DNA from: Anas platyrhynchos | Lineage: Eukaryota; Chordata; Aves; Anseriformes; Anatidae | DNA: 64,000 nucleotides | Direction of reading: 5' to 3' | Assembly: GCF_047663525.1 (NCBI RefSeq) | Contig: NC_092589.1 | Coordinates: forward strand, 27,525,001 to 27,589,000 | Shown: positions 1 to 11,980 of the stretch, piece after piece | Numbering within the stretch: the stretch's first letter is position 1 | How the letters are laid out: every line of letters begins with the position of its first letter | Translations under genes and position numbers: made by a program | Notes under the pieces: model-generated | The model's input: the letters and a program-made list of their open reading frames with translations, nothing else | The model's database searches: none | Told to the model about the DNA's origin: nothing

Positions 1-303
1 AGTGGATGTCCTCAGATGCTAAGGGTTAAGAGTGCTCCAACTGTAAGATAAAGATTCAAACTGTAATGAGGTAGTGTTTGGAAAACTCAATTTGTCTTTC
101 AGCAATTGATTTTCAGGACTTTTCCTTGGTTTGTAGGGGTTTGGCTGTCTTTTTCTTCACCATAGCCCTAGGTTTCCATGTTAACAATTTACACTTCAAA
201 GCAGCACAGATCTGTTACGTTTCTAACACACCTTTATGTTCTGTGGTGCTAGCAATGACATCTAAATATCTCTTTATATCTCTAAATATCTCTTTTTCTG
301 CAG

Positions 304-360
304 TCTGTACAAGGCTCACAGCCATCATCTCTAGGAATAACAAAGATAAGCACAGAAAAT
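304..360 (+). CDS. LGALS8: LGALS8 linker exon (57 nt)
   Basis: It follows a CTGCAG acceptor and precedes a GTACGT donor, with phase 0 at both ends. It codes 19 residues ending ITKISTEN, which align without gaps to the human linker segment ending LTEISREN. This stretch joins the two sugar-binding domains and is serine-rich and presumably flexible. A symmetric 57-nt exon can be skipped without a frameshift. Confidence 0.85.
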
Positions 361-2668
361 GTACGTATGTTTGTAGAAGACTGAGTCTCCCGGTTGTCTG
401 AAAAACTAGTTAATTATGTTTGTTTTCTTTTCTAGGGGGAGATGCCAGATGGTTCACAATTTGTAAGTATCTCAGGTAGACTTACAGCAAATGTGGAAAA
501 AAAAAAAGAAATAAAAACTTCTCAGTTATTGAGGAAAAAATATGCACAGTACATAGGACTTGAGAATCTACTGGGAAATGATCAGCAGTGAGGTTTTGTA
601 GAGATCAATCCTCTTTCCTGCTGCTAGTAAACATGAGGCTATTTGTTAAGGGATACAGAAAACCCAAAGAGATAAACACGGCATCCACAGCCATGAACAG
701 AGGAATAAAAAGTGGGGTACCTGAAGCTTTAAAGGACCAAATCACATCAAAATAAGATGTGATGCTTATTTGTTCAAATAAGCATGCTTAGTTTTCATGA
801 CTTTACCTGCAAAACAAGCTTGTGTTAAAAGCATTCTGCAGTTGTATTAAGCCAGGTGGCCTTATGTTAATGGGTGTATCTTAGAACTTGTCTGGCTATG
901 TCTTCCTCATGGTGATGGAGCCATGCTTACACTGTGTGTACTTCATCTAGTGTGAGTCTTATTTTTTAAAGCATAACAAGCTATCGGAGAGGAGAGGTCA
1001 GTGTGTCTGTACCTGAACGACTGTGTGATGCAAATTTAAATCAGTGCAGAGTTTCATGCTGCTTATAATACATTTACTCAAACCAGTTGGCAACTCTCAA
1101 ATGCATTAAGTTGTACAGTGGAGTGTGTGGTGCCAGATCAAGCTTAGGTTTCCTCAAGACACTTTTGGTGCTTACAAGTGGCATGACTCTGGATTAAGGC
1201 ATGTATAGTGGCAGAAATAGCAGTAAATACTGCTTATTTTGAACCCAAGTTTCTAGTTAAAAAAAAAAAAAAAATGACATTGATACGTTCATCTCCATAT
1301 AACCTTTTCACTACAGTTGAAACTGTATCCCAGATTGTATTGGGATTCACTATCACCCAGATTCACTATCCCAGATTGTATTGGTAGAAAAAAGCTGAGC
1401 TGTGAGTGCAAACTGGAAACTGTAGGCCAAATTTCTTCTTGCCATAATAAAGCTCAGCTTGTATGTTGAAAAAAGTAAATCACAGTCAAGTTTTTCACTG
1501 CTGATGAACTTGTATAGGGTGTTCCTTACATTGGGAAACTTGATTCTGCACTTCGTCCGGGATGCACCATTGCTATTAAAGGAGAAATGAATAAAAACCC
1601 AAAGAGGTAAGTGTTAGTGATTTTTTATTTTGTTTTGTTTTATTTTGCTATTAACTGAGCTGCTTTTGAGAATTTGTAGGCTTTTCCATTGCCTCAGTGT
1701 ATCCTTACTCGCAACTTAGCATCTGGAATCATCTGAAACTAGTGTGGTTTTCTTAGGAACCCGCAGGATGCTGTTTTAGAAAGGGCTGTTCTTTTGAACA
1801 GCTCCACTGAGAAAAATCAAGATAAAACCTGATTGTCTTTCCTGCTTAATCTGCATCCTTCACAAGGTTGCATGTCTGTTCTGGATTTCCATTGTGCATG
1901 GCTTGCAACCACAATTGGCTAAAGTCTTGGTAAATAGCACGGAATACTTGATCATGTTTATAAACTGTTGGAGTAGTAAAGTTTTAAAAAATATCTTCCA
2001 GCTTTGCAATAAATCTGAAATCAAGTGAGTCAAAGGACATAGCACTACATCTGAATCCCCGAATGAAGAATAAAGTTTTTGTGAGAAACTCTTACCTTTG
2101 TGACAGCTGGGGAGAAGAAGAAAAGGAAGTTACCAATTTCCCTTTCAGTCCAGGGATGTATTTTGAGGTAAGATTAACTGAAACACAGCATCAGACTTAG
2201 AATTCTGCCAAAACAAGAGTTTGTGTTAGCGCTTAAATGTTATGTTGCTAATACTGTTTAAGTAAGAGTGCCGTTCTTGCATTTCCACGTTTTGAGAATG
2301 TTAGGGTTAAATAGGACCATAGGAAGCAAAGATCTGACTTGGTTTTAATGACAGCCGTCTATTCCTGTTTTCTTATAAGTAGTTGCAAGATTTCAGCGTA
2401 GGATGAAGTTCCACGTTTTTTTAAAATGCTCCTTTTGCACAAAGGACTTTTTGTAACAGAAGCAGGGCTCACCCAAGTTCAAGCTAGGAACTTAACTGTT
2501 CCTCTTCTCTTTTTTCAGCTGATCATATTCTGTGATGCCCACCAGTTCAAAGTTGCTGTTAATGGCGTTCACATTCTGGAATACAAGCATCGTTTTAAAC
2601 AACTGGAAAAGATCGACCTGCTGGAAGTCACAGGAGATGTTCAATTGTTAGATGTGAGGAGCTGGTAG
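304..2668 (+). CDS. LGALS8: Galectin-8, 3' half (five exons; gene enters from the left edge)
   Basis: Galectin-8 is a tandem-repeat lectin that binds beta-galactosides, both outside the cell and on damaged endosomes. Only the linker and the C-terminal carbohydrate-recognition domain are in the window; the N-terminal domain lies upstream. Exons are 304-360, 436-462, 1518-1606, 2002-2167 and 2519-2668. They join to 489 nt, 162 residues plus stop. The last three are 89, 166 and 150 nt (including the stop codon), the usual galectin exon pattern. The galectin sugar-binding signature is visible: HLNPR (H-x-N-x-R), then VRNSY, then WGEEE. The protein ends LLDVRSW, as in mammalian galectin-8. HEATR1 follows in convergent orientation. 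Assignment rests on remembered human sequence and matching exon phases, and is very secure. Confidence 0.95.
436..462 (+). CDS. LGALS8: LGALS8 linker micro-exon (27 nt)
   Basis: A TTTTCTAG acceptor and GTAAGT donor flank nine codons (GEMPDGSQF), phase 0 at both ends. They sit where human galectin-8 has the nine residues VPKSGTPQL. Because it is symmetric, inclusion or skipping changes only linker length. Confidence 0.8.
463..1517 (+). other. LGALS8: LGALS8 intron before the C-terminal domain
   Basis: No gene, RNA or mobile element was recognised. It contains an A-run near 1260-1274 and a short direct repeat: a 17-bp unit centred on CCCAGATTGTATTGG occurs at 1327-1343 and again at 1368-1384. 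Confidence 0.6.
1518..1606 (+). CDS. LGALS8: LGALS8 C-terminal domain exon A (89 nt)
   Basis: It begins [15 protein letters not shown] and ends in NKNPK plus two bases of a split serine codon. The length of 89 nt is standard for the first exon of a galectin domain. It encodes the first beta strands of the domain, equivalent to human LPFAARLNTPMGPG. The acceptor is TATAG and the donor GTAAGT. Confidence 0.93.
2002..2167 (+). CDS. LGALS8: LGALS8 C-terminal domain exon B (166 nt, sugar-binding core)
   Basis: This exon holds the ligand-binding core: HLNPR, FVRNSYL and DSWGEEE, covering the conserved His, Asn, Arg, Asn, Trp and Glu positions of the family. All are present, so the domain should be binding-competent. 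The acceptor is TTCCAG and the donor GTAAGA. Confidence 0.95.
2519..2668 (+). CDS. LGALS8: LGALS8 last coding exon
   Basis: After a TTTTTTCAG acceptor it codes [18 protein letters not shown] through LLDVRSW and a TAG stop. FKVAVNGVH and EYKHRFK are essentially those of human galectin-8. The 3' UTR continues from here. Confidence 0.95.
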   Translation: MIIFCDAHQFKVAVNGVHILEYKHRFKQLEKIDLLEVTGDVQLLDVRSW

Positions 2669-3752
2669 TTCTAATTAGTACTAAAAGGATTAAATATATT
2701 CCAGTGACAGCTTTTCTGTCAAGTACAAACTGGTGCTGACTTGTGCTGAGCCTGCCTTTATCTATGTGGGCTTCTGTATCAGCCTCTCTTGAGTTGGGTG
2801 AGTACCAGAGCTGCTGTGAGATTAACTAACTCCTCCAATAGTTTACAGTATCTTGGCAAGTTAAATCAGTGTGCTCAGATAAATCACATGTATTACTGAA
2901 CCTAGCAATATGAAAATACTGCATCATACTGTCTTAACAATTGTGCTCAGTATGATTAACTACTACTAGTCATTCCTTAATAATATACATTAAGTAAAGT
3001 AGAAACTAGAGTGAAGTAGGATATGAAGATATGATTATCCACCCCTAAAGGGATATTGATCAGTCATAGAAAATAGAATTATGAAGTACTCTGTTCTGCT
3101 TCTTAATTTATATTAGTGATAAGCAGACAGTTGAGCCATCAGTTCTCATGAGAGGCAAGGAGGAAATTGATTCTACTTAGGCTGCTGCTGCAGTCATACC
3201 TTCTGTGACACTCACAGTTATGTCAACTCCTGCTTATAGATGGCTTAAATCAAACATTTGGCAGTACTTCTAGCTTTTAGTTCTCCAAAGTAAAACAAAT
3301 GGAAGCGATTTAGCTAGTTCTGATTGGGAGAACTTTTGAAAGTTTATTTGATCTGAACTGGCTCCCAGCTGTGATGAGATTGCTCAGGGACTGAAGCAGA
3401 TGTGTCTAGCTTCCGTTTTAAAACATGTGAACCCAGGTATTCCAGGCATGGTTTCAGCTGAGCTGAGACTTGGCTTCTGGTCAGTAGAATAGTGAATGAG
3501 TTGTTTTTCGGTCTTGTATTCAAATGCTATTTGAAAAAAGTCGTTTGTATTCCATCAGTTTTCTTTACAACTGTCAGTCTTAATTTTTATGTACTCTTAT
3601 TTTTTTAAAAATAAGTTGCTACTGGCTGTTACTACATGCCCAAGGGCTGTTCCTATTTACCTTAACAGCTGCTAAAAGAGCAAAGCAGTTTCAAGGATAA
3701 GATGTACCCTAAAAGCCTGTTTAACTACCATGTTAAACGTATAAAAAGCATA

Positions 3753-3758
3753 AATAAA
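3753..3758 (+). terminator. LGALS8: Poly(A) signal AATAAA, candidate proximal LGALS8 site
   Basis: Canonical hexamer on the coding strand about 1.09 kb after the stop codon, followed by a T-rich stretch near 3800-3810 that could act as a downstream element. Use is inferred. Confidence 0.4.
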
Positions 3759-4431
3759 CATGTTTATGAACCATGCTTTTCTCTAAGTGTAGCTAAGTTG
3801 CTTTTTTTTGGCCTATTTTGTCTCATCATACTTGCAGAATAGTAAGTATCTCCAAGGTGAACCTGATTAGAGGACCATTTCCCCATTAAGGAGTTAGCGA
3901 ACTGCAGTTAAGCCAGGTAGGCCTAGGCCTTGGTGGTGCCACGCGTACGGCATGTTGCTGTTGTGCTGTGCATATCTCCTAACGATAAATGCAGTTGGCT
4001 GATTCTTTTTAACAGAGGAGCCTGGAGGCAGCTCCTACTTTGTTATGGCAATTTTACCATCTGGGCATCCTTGCCTTTACCTAAAAGCTGAGCAAGGTGT
4101 TCTCATGTGGACATTGTTTGACCTGAATATAGTTGTCTTCTTTCAAGACTGTCTTGTAGCTACTTCCTTTTCAGAATCTTTAATGACTTCATTTCTCACG
4201 TGCATAAAAATAACAGAAAAACACATTCTCAGGATTGCTGTGCATGCATCCAGTAAGTATCACGTTTATGTTGTAGCAGCACACCCTCTATACTAAGACA
4301 GGAACTGCAGAAACCCAGCACAGCAGGGTTAGTGGGCAGTCTTTCATGTTGTCACTCTGTGCTCAGCTATCAGAACTTGAGTTTAGCTCGCTTCATTTGT
4401 AATGTTCAGAGAAAAGCAAGTTAAGGAAAGT

Positions 4432-4457
4432 TTTATGCCATCAAGTGATGGCATAAA
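4432..4457. repeat. Perfect 12-bp inverted repeat with 2-nt spacer
   Basis: TTTATGCCATCA is followed after AG by its exact reverse complement TGATGGCATAAA. It could form a tight hairpin or cruciform between the ends of two convergent genes. No known element was recognised. Confidence 0.8.
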
Positions 4458-4513
4458 GTGAACCCCAGTTTCCAGCTGATCCAGAAATGATAAAGCCAGA
4501 TTTACACAATATT

Positions 4514-4522
4514 TTTAATAAA
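4514..4522. terminator. Overlapping poly(A) hexamers on both strands
   Basis: The nine bases TTTAATAAA contain AATAAA on the plus strand (for LGALS8) and ATTAAA on the minus strand (for HEATR1, about 116 nt past its stop). The hexamers are seen directly; their use by either gene is inferred. Confidence 0.5.
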
Positions 4523-4634
4523 AAAAATTAAGATCTTAAATCTGATAAAAATTAGTATGACAATTTGCCTGTAATGCATGGCATGGATGTAGTTAAAGCA
4601 ATTCAGACAACATATGAGTACAAAGGGGATAAAC

Positions 4635-4723
4635 TTAGAAGTAGCTTTGGAGTGGTTCTCCCAAAATGACTTCCAGTTGCTGAATTGTTTTCTGACACTG
4701 TTGTTCAACTTCTTCACATTCAT
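4635..4723 (-). CDS. HEATR1: HEATR1 coding exon 44 (residues 2130-2158 and stop)
   Basis: Codes the C-terminus [19 protein letters not shown] and [10 protein letters not shown], then TAA. Acceptor TTCTAG. The 3' UTR runs on toward an ATTAAA hexamer about 116 nt downstream. Confidence 0.96.
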
Positions 4724-7700
4724 CTAGAAAAAGAAACAAAGCAGGAAGTAAATAAATAGTTATTACAAAGATATCCTCAAGGCTGGAACTGTCTTCAAAT
4801 GCCAGGTATGAAATTATTGTTCAAAAATCCTTTGTCATCAACTCAGGACTTACACAAGTTATTTATACTGTACCACTGATCTAAAATATGCAGCCTGGGA
4901 GGGTGCGCACAGGATGGAACAGTAAAGAAGCTACCATCATTTAGGTGAACATTAGGAGGGATTTGGATACAACCCATTTCAGTTTCCATCCTGCACAGCT
5001 GAAGCTATCATACATGAATTCTTATTATTTATAACAATTATATTGTCTGAATCTTTGAATTATGTGGCCTTTGTTCTTTTAGCTTATAGGCATTTGTCTG
5101 CCTTCACTAAGACCATTTTAGAGTATTACCTTCCATAAGCTCAGCTAAGAATGGAATAGATTCTGGTAGCAGGACCAGGTAGTTCTCCTTGAGTTTCTCT
5201 GCAACTTCTAGCAAAGCAAGCAGAGCTGCAAAGCGGACCTAAAACAAAAGAAGAAAAACAAAAGAGTCTGTGTAAGGAAACAGTCAAATGTCCCAAACTT
5301 CTTTCTATCTCCTAAAACACGCGTAACTTTTAAACTAGCTTTCCTTACTGAAGCAAAATGTTCAGGGGGAGTTTTTTTTTTTTTTTTTTTTTTTTTTTAC
5401 TCGTACTGGGTTAAGTCCTGCTGAAACAGTGGAACAGAGTGGCATTGGAAAGGGAATTTAAAGACTGTTCTATCAGCTAACTGCTAGCAACATAACCTGC
5501 TTCTTGCAACTAACTTTTTTTTATATTTTACTCTACCTTAATCCAGATATTAAGTTACTTTAAAAATATACTCCCCCTGAATACTTGTAACCAGTCAAAT
5601 AGGTCATGACAAAGCTCTATACATTAAATAGGTCTGAAGTTTGATAAGTAACTATCTTACACTTTCTAAAGCACCCTTTTCTTTACCTACAAGCAGGTTA
5701 GCTCTTATTCAAACAGCTACCAAATCTAAAACAAACACAAAAATAAAATCGACAGTATGGAAGACATCTACTTGTAGAAAATTAATGGCTTAGAGGAAAA
5801 ACAGACTGATGCATCTCGGGAACTTGGTGGTAGAGTAGTAAAACATCAGTGGTCTAGTAGCCTAACTTTAGAAGCTAGTATTTTAACAGTGAGTTGGCTA
5901 ATCCACTTCTGTTTTTGGGACACTTAACATTTTCTAATGCAACAAAGAAAAAACAGTTCAGATTGTATTAACTCCCAACCTTAGAAGAGGTATGCCTCAT
6001 TTTCAGCAGGATGTGGTAGTTCAGTGGTTTCCAAAGAGAATCATCTGCCATAGCCACTGAAAACTGCGCTAGGCAGGGTACCAGGTGTGCTGTCACTCTT
6101 TCCTGGAACTTCTCATCTCCTCCAAGCATATTTTCTAGCTGTGGAAACAAAATGCTTGTCAGACAGATCCAGGATCAGATAAACCCAGCCAAAAATGCTG
6201 CTTCTAGCATAGGCTTTCAGGTACTCAGGAGATGGGTCAAAGAGCATTAGTGGGAGGGCAGTGGTCTGCACGAGTTGAGTAATGTGCATGAACCTTGTGG
6301 AGTAAAGAAGTTTAGAAAGATGATAAAAGAATAAGTAAACTAAAGTGTCAGGTGAAGCAGTTAATACTGTCTGTAGCTGAAAGAATGAATTAATTCTCCC
6401 CTTTCTGTGAAAGGAGAGGATTGATAGTTTTAAAATAAATCCTCATATGGAAAAAATATTTGATATGAATTGCTTTTCTATGTTTGTCAATACCTGATCA
6501 ACCAGAGGCATCATCAAGGTTTCTGCTCTTTCCTTACTCAGGAACTTCTGGGTGTCATACAGGAAGAGCTTATGCAGACAGTCCATGGTAAACTGCAACA
6601 GTAAGCAGCTCTTTTCGGTGCTGTTCTCAGAATCAAAGAAAGCTTCATCTGTGTATCAATACAGGAGGAAAAACACAAAGTTTATAAAAATGGGAAATAC
6701 TCAACTTCTCCAAAAGCTAGAAATGCTGTTAGTTGTGAATACAGCTGAGGGATGTACTGCACATCAATTATGTAGTTATCAGCCAGAGTAATAAAGTAGA
6801 TGCTGTATGTTATCTGACTTTTAGCTAATGCCCTAGCCAGTACGCTGCTGCAATTCACAATCAGCTGGGGATAAAAGGGAATAGTCACAGGCTATCAGAA
6901 AGTTCACGGCTATCCCTGTGGCTATGAAGAATTTGTGCAGCTCACTACAAATACAATAGGGAAGTAGTTCCCATACAAAAGAAGTAGTATCTGTTTTTGC
7001 CAAGAAAGCAGAGTCTGAATGCATCAGGTAGTAGTAGGTTGGCACATAAGGTAAGTCAGTGAATGAAAAAAATATGTAAGGACAGGCAACTGCCAGAAGC
7101 AAGTCACCTTCTTTCCACACAATTTCAGTCTCATGGAACTCACAAGGACTGACACTGGAAGTTTTCATGTGGTCTCAGCTTTGTACTGGCAGTCCAGAGC
7201 CTATGGATGGAAATTATCCCTTGGTTCCATCAGAATAAGAAAGATGTCTTATTTATGAGAGAAAGAAGAGAGAGAGCAGTGAGGGGTATGTGCTGTGAAA
7301 TACATTGCTGTAAGATGAAACTTTCAGCAGTTGTAATTAGCCTGTCAACGCTTCTCTGTAGTTAGTAACTTAAAACTTACCAGTTTTTGAAACATTGAGC
7401 TGGTTCAGTGTCTCAGCAAATGGCTTCACTAAGTGACCAGCAAACAGGGTGAAGAGACCCTTGAGCTTGTCTGCAATGCAGTCTGCTAACCGATGGAATG
7501 TCAGGAGCCTATCTTTTAGGGTACTCTCTGTTTTGGACCAATCAAAGAGCTGAAAGTGAAATGCAAATTAGCTCGTTCCTGTGTGTGCGCACTGGAGAAT
7601 ACAAAGATGCTGATGCAGATGAATTACCATTAAATTTCTTACCTTGAAGAAGAGGGGTCTGAAGGAAGCCTCAGAAAGTTTCATAACCATACTTATTAGA

Positions 7701-10700
7701 CAGTCAATAATGTATGTCTCTGTCTTACCAACTTCCTCCAAATCATCCTGTAAAAATTAAAAAACGTGATTCTAAATTTGAAATGTAAGAATCTGAGCTT
7801 CCAAAGCAAGTTTTAGTTCTCTCTGTTTCAGGCTAAGTACCTAACCATAATATTTTCTACCCCCTTGAACAATTTCAGGACAGAATATTTGATACCCAAA
7901 AAATAACTGATAGAATTAGCATGAGAAGTTGAGCCGCCTGTTTGTTGCCCTAAACACGCTACCTGGGCATGCTCTGTGCGGAAGTCCAGGGCTGTCATGA
8001 AAAATGCTGTCAGCTCAGACTGATGGGAGATGAGGTGATCCTTCTCCATAACGACAATGTGCTCCTTCAGGATGTTCATCAGGGGACCCACACAGTTCTG
8101 CCAGAACAAAAGCAAAGCAAGACAAAGACAACCGTGACACTGACAGTAACTGAGAAACTTGACAAGGGAACCTGATTTTGCACTTCTCACATTTACTTGT
8201 GAAAATACTAGAGAATAACTGAACTTTTTCCTGTACGTTTTCCTGACTCACTTTTGCAGTATAAAAGAAAACATAGATAGTTGAAGATTGTACTGGTCAT
8301 GGCTGGGATGGAGTTAATGGACAGCAGTCCATATGATGCTGTGTTTTAGATTTGTGATCAAAAAAGTGCTGATAATGCACCAGTGTTTTAGCTGTTGCTA
8401 AACAGTGATTGTACAGTGTCAAGATGTTCTCTGTTTCTCACTCCGCTGCCCTAGTAAATAGGGTGGAGGTGGGCAAGAGGCTGGGAGGGGACACAGCTGG
8501 GTCAGTTGACCCAAACTGACCAAAACAGTATTTCGTACCATGTAACATCACACTCAGCAATAAAACGAGGGGAGAGTTTCTCCAAGGCAGCCATTTCTTG
8601 GAGACTGACCAGACATCTCTCTGCTGGGGGCAAGTGACTGTTTCTGTACTGCTTTTTTTTTCTTCCTTCTCTATTAACCTCCTTTATTTTTTTATTTTTA
8701 ACCCCCCTTTTTTTTTTTTTCTTCTCACTTTCAATTTTTTCCCCCATCCCACAACAGGAAGGTGAGCAAGTGACCGGTTGGGGGCTTACCTGCCAGACAG
8801 GGTCAACCCACCACAAAAGAAAAGCGTATTTGTAGTTACAATGCAAATGAATGAAACAATTCTCACCTTTCGGTTATTTGCCACTTCACTGTAGCACTTA
8901 GTAACTGCAGGCACGAGTATTCTGGGAGCAAGCTTTGTAGCTAGGATACTTTTCAATGATGTTACGCGTACATTTATCTGGGAAGAAGGACCAAATTCAA
9001 CCACAATCCTCTCCAGGCGGACAACCTATCAGGAAATCCAGAAAAAAAAAAGTAAGTTCTTTAAGTTGTTTTAGTTGCCTAACTCAAGAATTATTATTAT
9101 TATTATAAATTTTACAATAGTTGTCTGTTACAAATGTCAGACTGGAATTTTGCTGTTTGTACCACTTGGGACACATTACAGTAGGATGTCTGTGTGCAGA
9201 GCTTCACTGTCTTCAGAAGAGCAAACCCTGAAAAAACGCCCACATCAGTGGCAGAAGGTCAGAATTGCCCTACTAGGGCTGTTGCACTGGGCAGATTCTG
9301 TAGGAGTCCTTCGTATCTGCAGGAGTCAGATGGCTCACCTGCAGCAAACAATCCATGAGATAAGGACTAAGGAAGTGTGGTAATGTTTCTGCAACCTTCA
9401 GCAGAGCAGTCACGGCACTTAACAAGTAAATCTCATTGGAGATGAGCTCCTTCTTATTTTTTAAAGTCTTCAATAGTGCTGGCATCAGCCTGTGAATAAG
9501 CAAGCAAAAATATGGAGAGGTGAAACCACCGATTATTTGGAGGAACATTTCGAGTCACATAAAATCCTGCCTTTAGGCCTGCAGGGACTATTTTCACATG
9601 AATTTTTACATGTGTACTTGGGAAAACTCAGTATTCTGGGCTTCTCTGCTGTATTTTTTTTCCAGGGATAATGAAGAACAGATTTAGATGAAAGATTTAA
9701 TGACGATAAGAAATTTATATTTGTAATTAGATAAAACAGTCTTAAAAGCAACAGGTTAGATACATGAATTCTTTCTGAATAGGCAGAATAGAAGAATGCA
9801 TCATGCTGTGTTTCCAACTGTACTGGTTCTCATGTTTTTAACTACAATCTACTCTACAGTAAAAAGAAAAAAAGTCTGACTTTCTATAGCCATAAGGACT
9901 ACATCTCCCTTCAGGGCAGCGCACAGTTCCATAATGACCTGTACCAATTATAAAAGTCTCCTGCAATTTGCCGACTAGCTTCTCAGTTCTATAGCACTTG
10001 AAGCACTACAAACACCTCGATTCTTGTCTACACACACAAAAAAAAAATGGTCAGACTGCCCACTTAGCCTTCATCAGCATTCCTTCTTTCAGTAATGCCT
10101 TTCATTATAATTACTTTCTCCTGCTGCTGATTCTATCAAAAAGAATCCAACGATACCTTGGGAGCTGAGGGATTGCTTGGGCCTTCAGCGTACAGGTGAC
10201 CTCAGCTATGCAGAGGAAAGCACTTCCCATCACATTCTTTTCCTCCTTCTCTGAAGAAATCAGATCAATGGCAGTTTTCAGAACGGGTACAAATGGCATG
10301 GGATTTTCTGTGCCAAAACCTTTGCAGAGTAGTTTGAGGCTGAACAAAGCAGTTTGCCTGTTGATGGCTTGCTCCTCCTCCTCTTCCTTTCTTTTGCACT
10401 GCACAATTGCGATGAGCTCAGGAACTAGCTCCAAGAGCTGCCGGATCTGGGAGGACAAAAGAACAAACGCTTGAAGGACACAATTAGAAACCCAGACTCT
10501 GCAAGGTAACTGGGCAGGCAGCCTACATCTAACCACCTCTCTCAAAAGCTGCCTGACAGAGGACACTGATACTTGACATTCCTACACAGAGCAAACCACT
10601 TCTACATCAATCTCTCTCTTTATTTCTACTAAAGAACGGAGTTTAATGACTTAGCCTCACCTGGCTCTTCTGCCACCTCGTGCGCTGCTGTACCTTATTG

Positions 10701-11945
10701 TTCAAAAGATCCATTGCTTTACGTCTCACAGATGGCAGCTGATTTGTCATGAGTCCCCTAATTACAGGGATGAAGGTTTCTGTTGGCAATAAGGCGTTGA
10801 CCTGCAAGAGATCACAAATAAAACAACACCATAAAGGCTTAACACCACCACAAAACACAGCATTAACAACACCATAAAGACAGGCAGAACTCCTCTCAGC
10901 TTTCCCCATGGGTTTCAGGATCAAAGAAGAGAGGATAGGCCAGCCATGCTGTATCTGAGGCAGGCAAAAAAATCCAAAGGAGGTTCCAGTTATAGTACTT
11001 AATGTATGTTTGCTGGCTGCTAACCAACCAATACCCACTAGTTTCAGTATTTTCTCAGCAATTTCATTTTTCTCATGTCTACACTGGTTAGTTATCCTTC
11101 CTTCCCTTAAAATACTTACAATGGTGCCTTGTGCAAAAACAACATGAAAACTGGAATGTGCTTCACAGGCAAAAGAAATAATACCACCTGTCCATACAGA
11201 GACTGAAAAGACTTATGATTCACAGCACCACTGATGTTACTAGACAGTCAATCCAATTCTGCAAGTACACTTCTGATCAGAAAAAGATCAGAAAGAAAAT
11301 CATAACGATTTTTCTCCATCTAAATTCCATATAGAAATACATAGCAGCTCCATAAGCATTAGTGAACTCATAAAATGATTTAACATGGAGCAATGCTGCC
11401 AAAAGCCACTGTTCTCCACTACATGGTAGAACACACATGAGAGGAAAAAAGCATTTCAGACTTTTTTTTTCTGCTTGTTCTGTCTAAGCTGTTAGATGTA
11501 GTTGTTGAAAGTGCTAGAAGAACTCAAACAAAGAGGCAGCAGGTAAAGAATAATTAATAAAGATTAATTAATCAATAAAGAATAATTCAGAAAAAAAATA
11601 AATCCTACATTGGTTATTGATTGCATTAATAAATAAAGCAGGAATGTACCACTGCTAACAAGAGTGCCAATGAGACCTACTTTATCCATCATTTCATAGG
11701 ACTTGCCAAGAAGAACCCTCCAAAATTTGGCTGTTGGCTTGTCTGCATTTCCTTCCACTGAGGATGCCACAGTGTTTATATAGTGAAGAACGTCTTCTAG
11801 TAGCCTAGACAGGAAGCAAGAATCTTTTAGTACGTAACAAGGACACTAAAGTAGTTAACTTGGTTCCTACAATGCATAGCATTTCACAAACAAAACAGCA
11901 ACAAAAAAGGAAAATGAAACACCTACTAGAGAGATTATATATATA

Positions 11946-11980
<35 letters not shown>

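Larger units (their letters stand above)
2669..4545 (+). other. LGALS8: Probable LGALS8 3' UTR and convergent intergenic stretch
   Basis: There is no long ORF of known type between the LGALS8 stop and the HEATR1 3' end. Two plus-strand AATAAA hexamers occur, at 3753-3758 and 4517-4522. Either could end LGALS8 transcripts, giving a 3' UTR of about 1.1 or 1.9 kb. The real end cannot be fixed from sequence alone. Confidence 0.45.

Noticed and set aside
78-401. Plus-strand ORF of 107 codons at the left end
   Set aside because: It overlaps the LGALS8 57-nt linker exon but in a different frame.
6833-7168. Minus-strand ORF of 111 codons
   Set aside because: Lies wholly in the HEATR1 intron between coding exons 40 and 41, matches nothing known, and the exons on each side join in phase without it.
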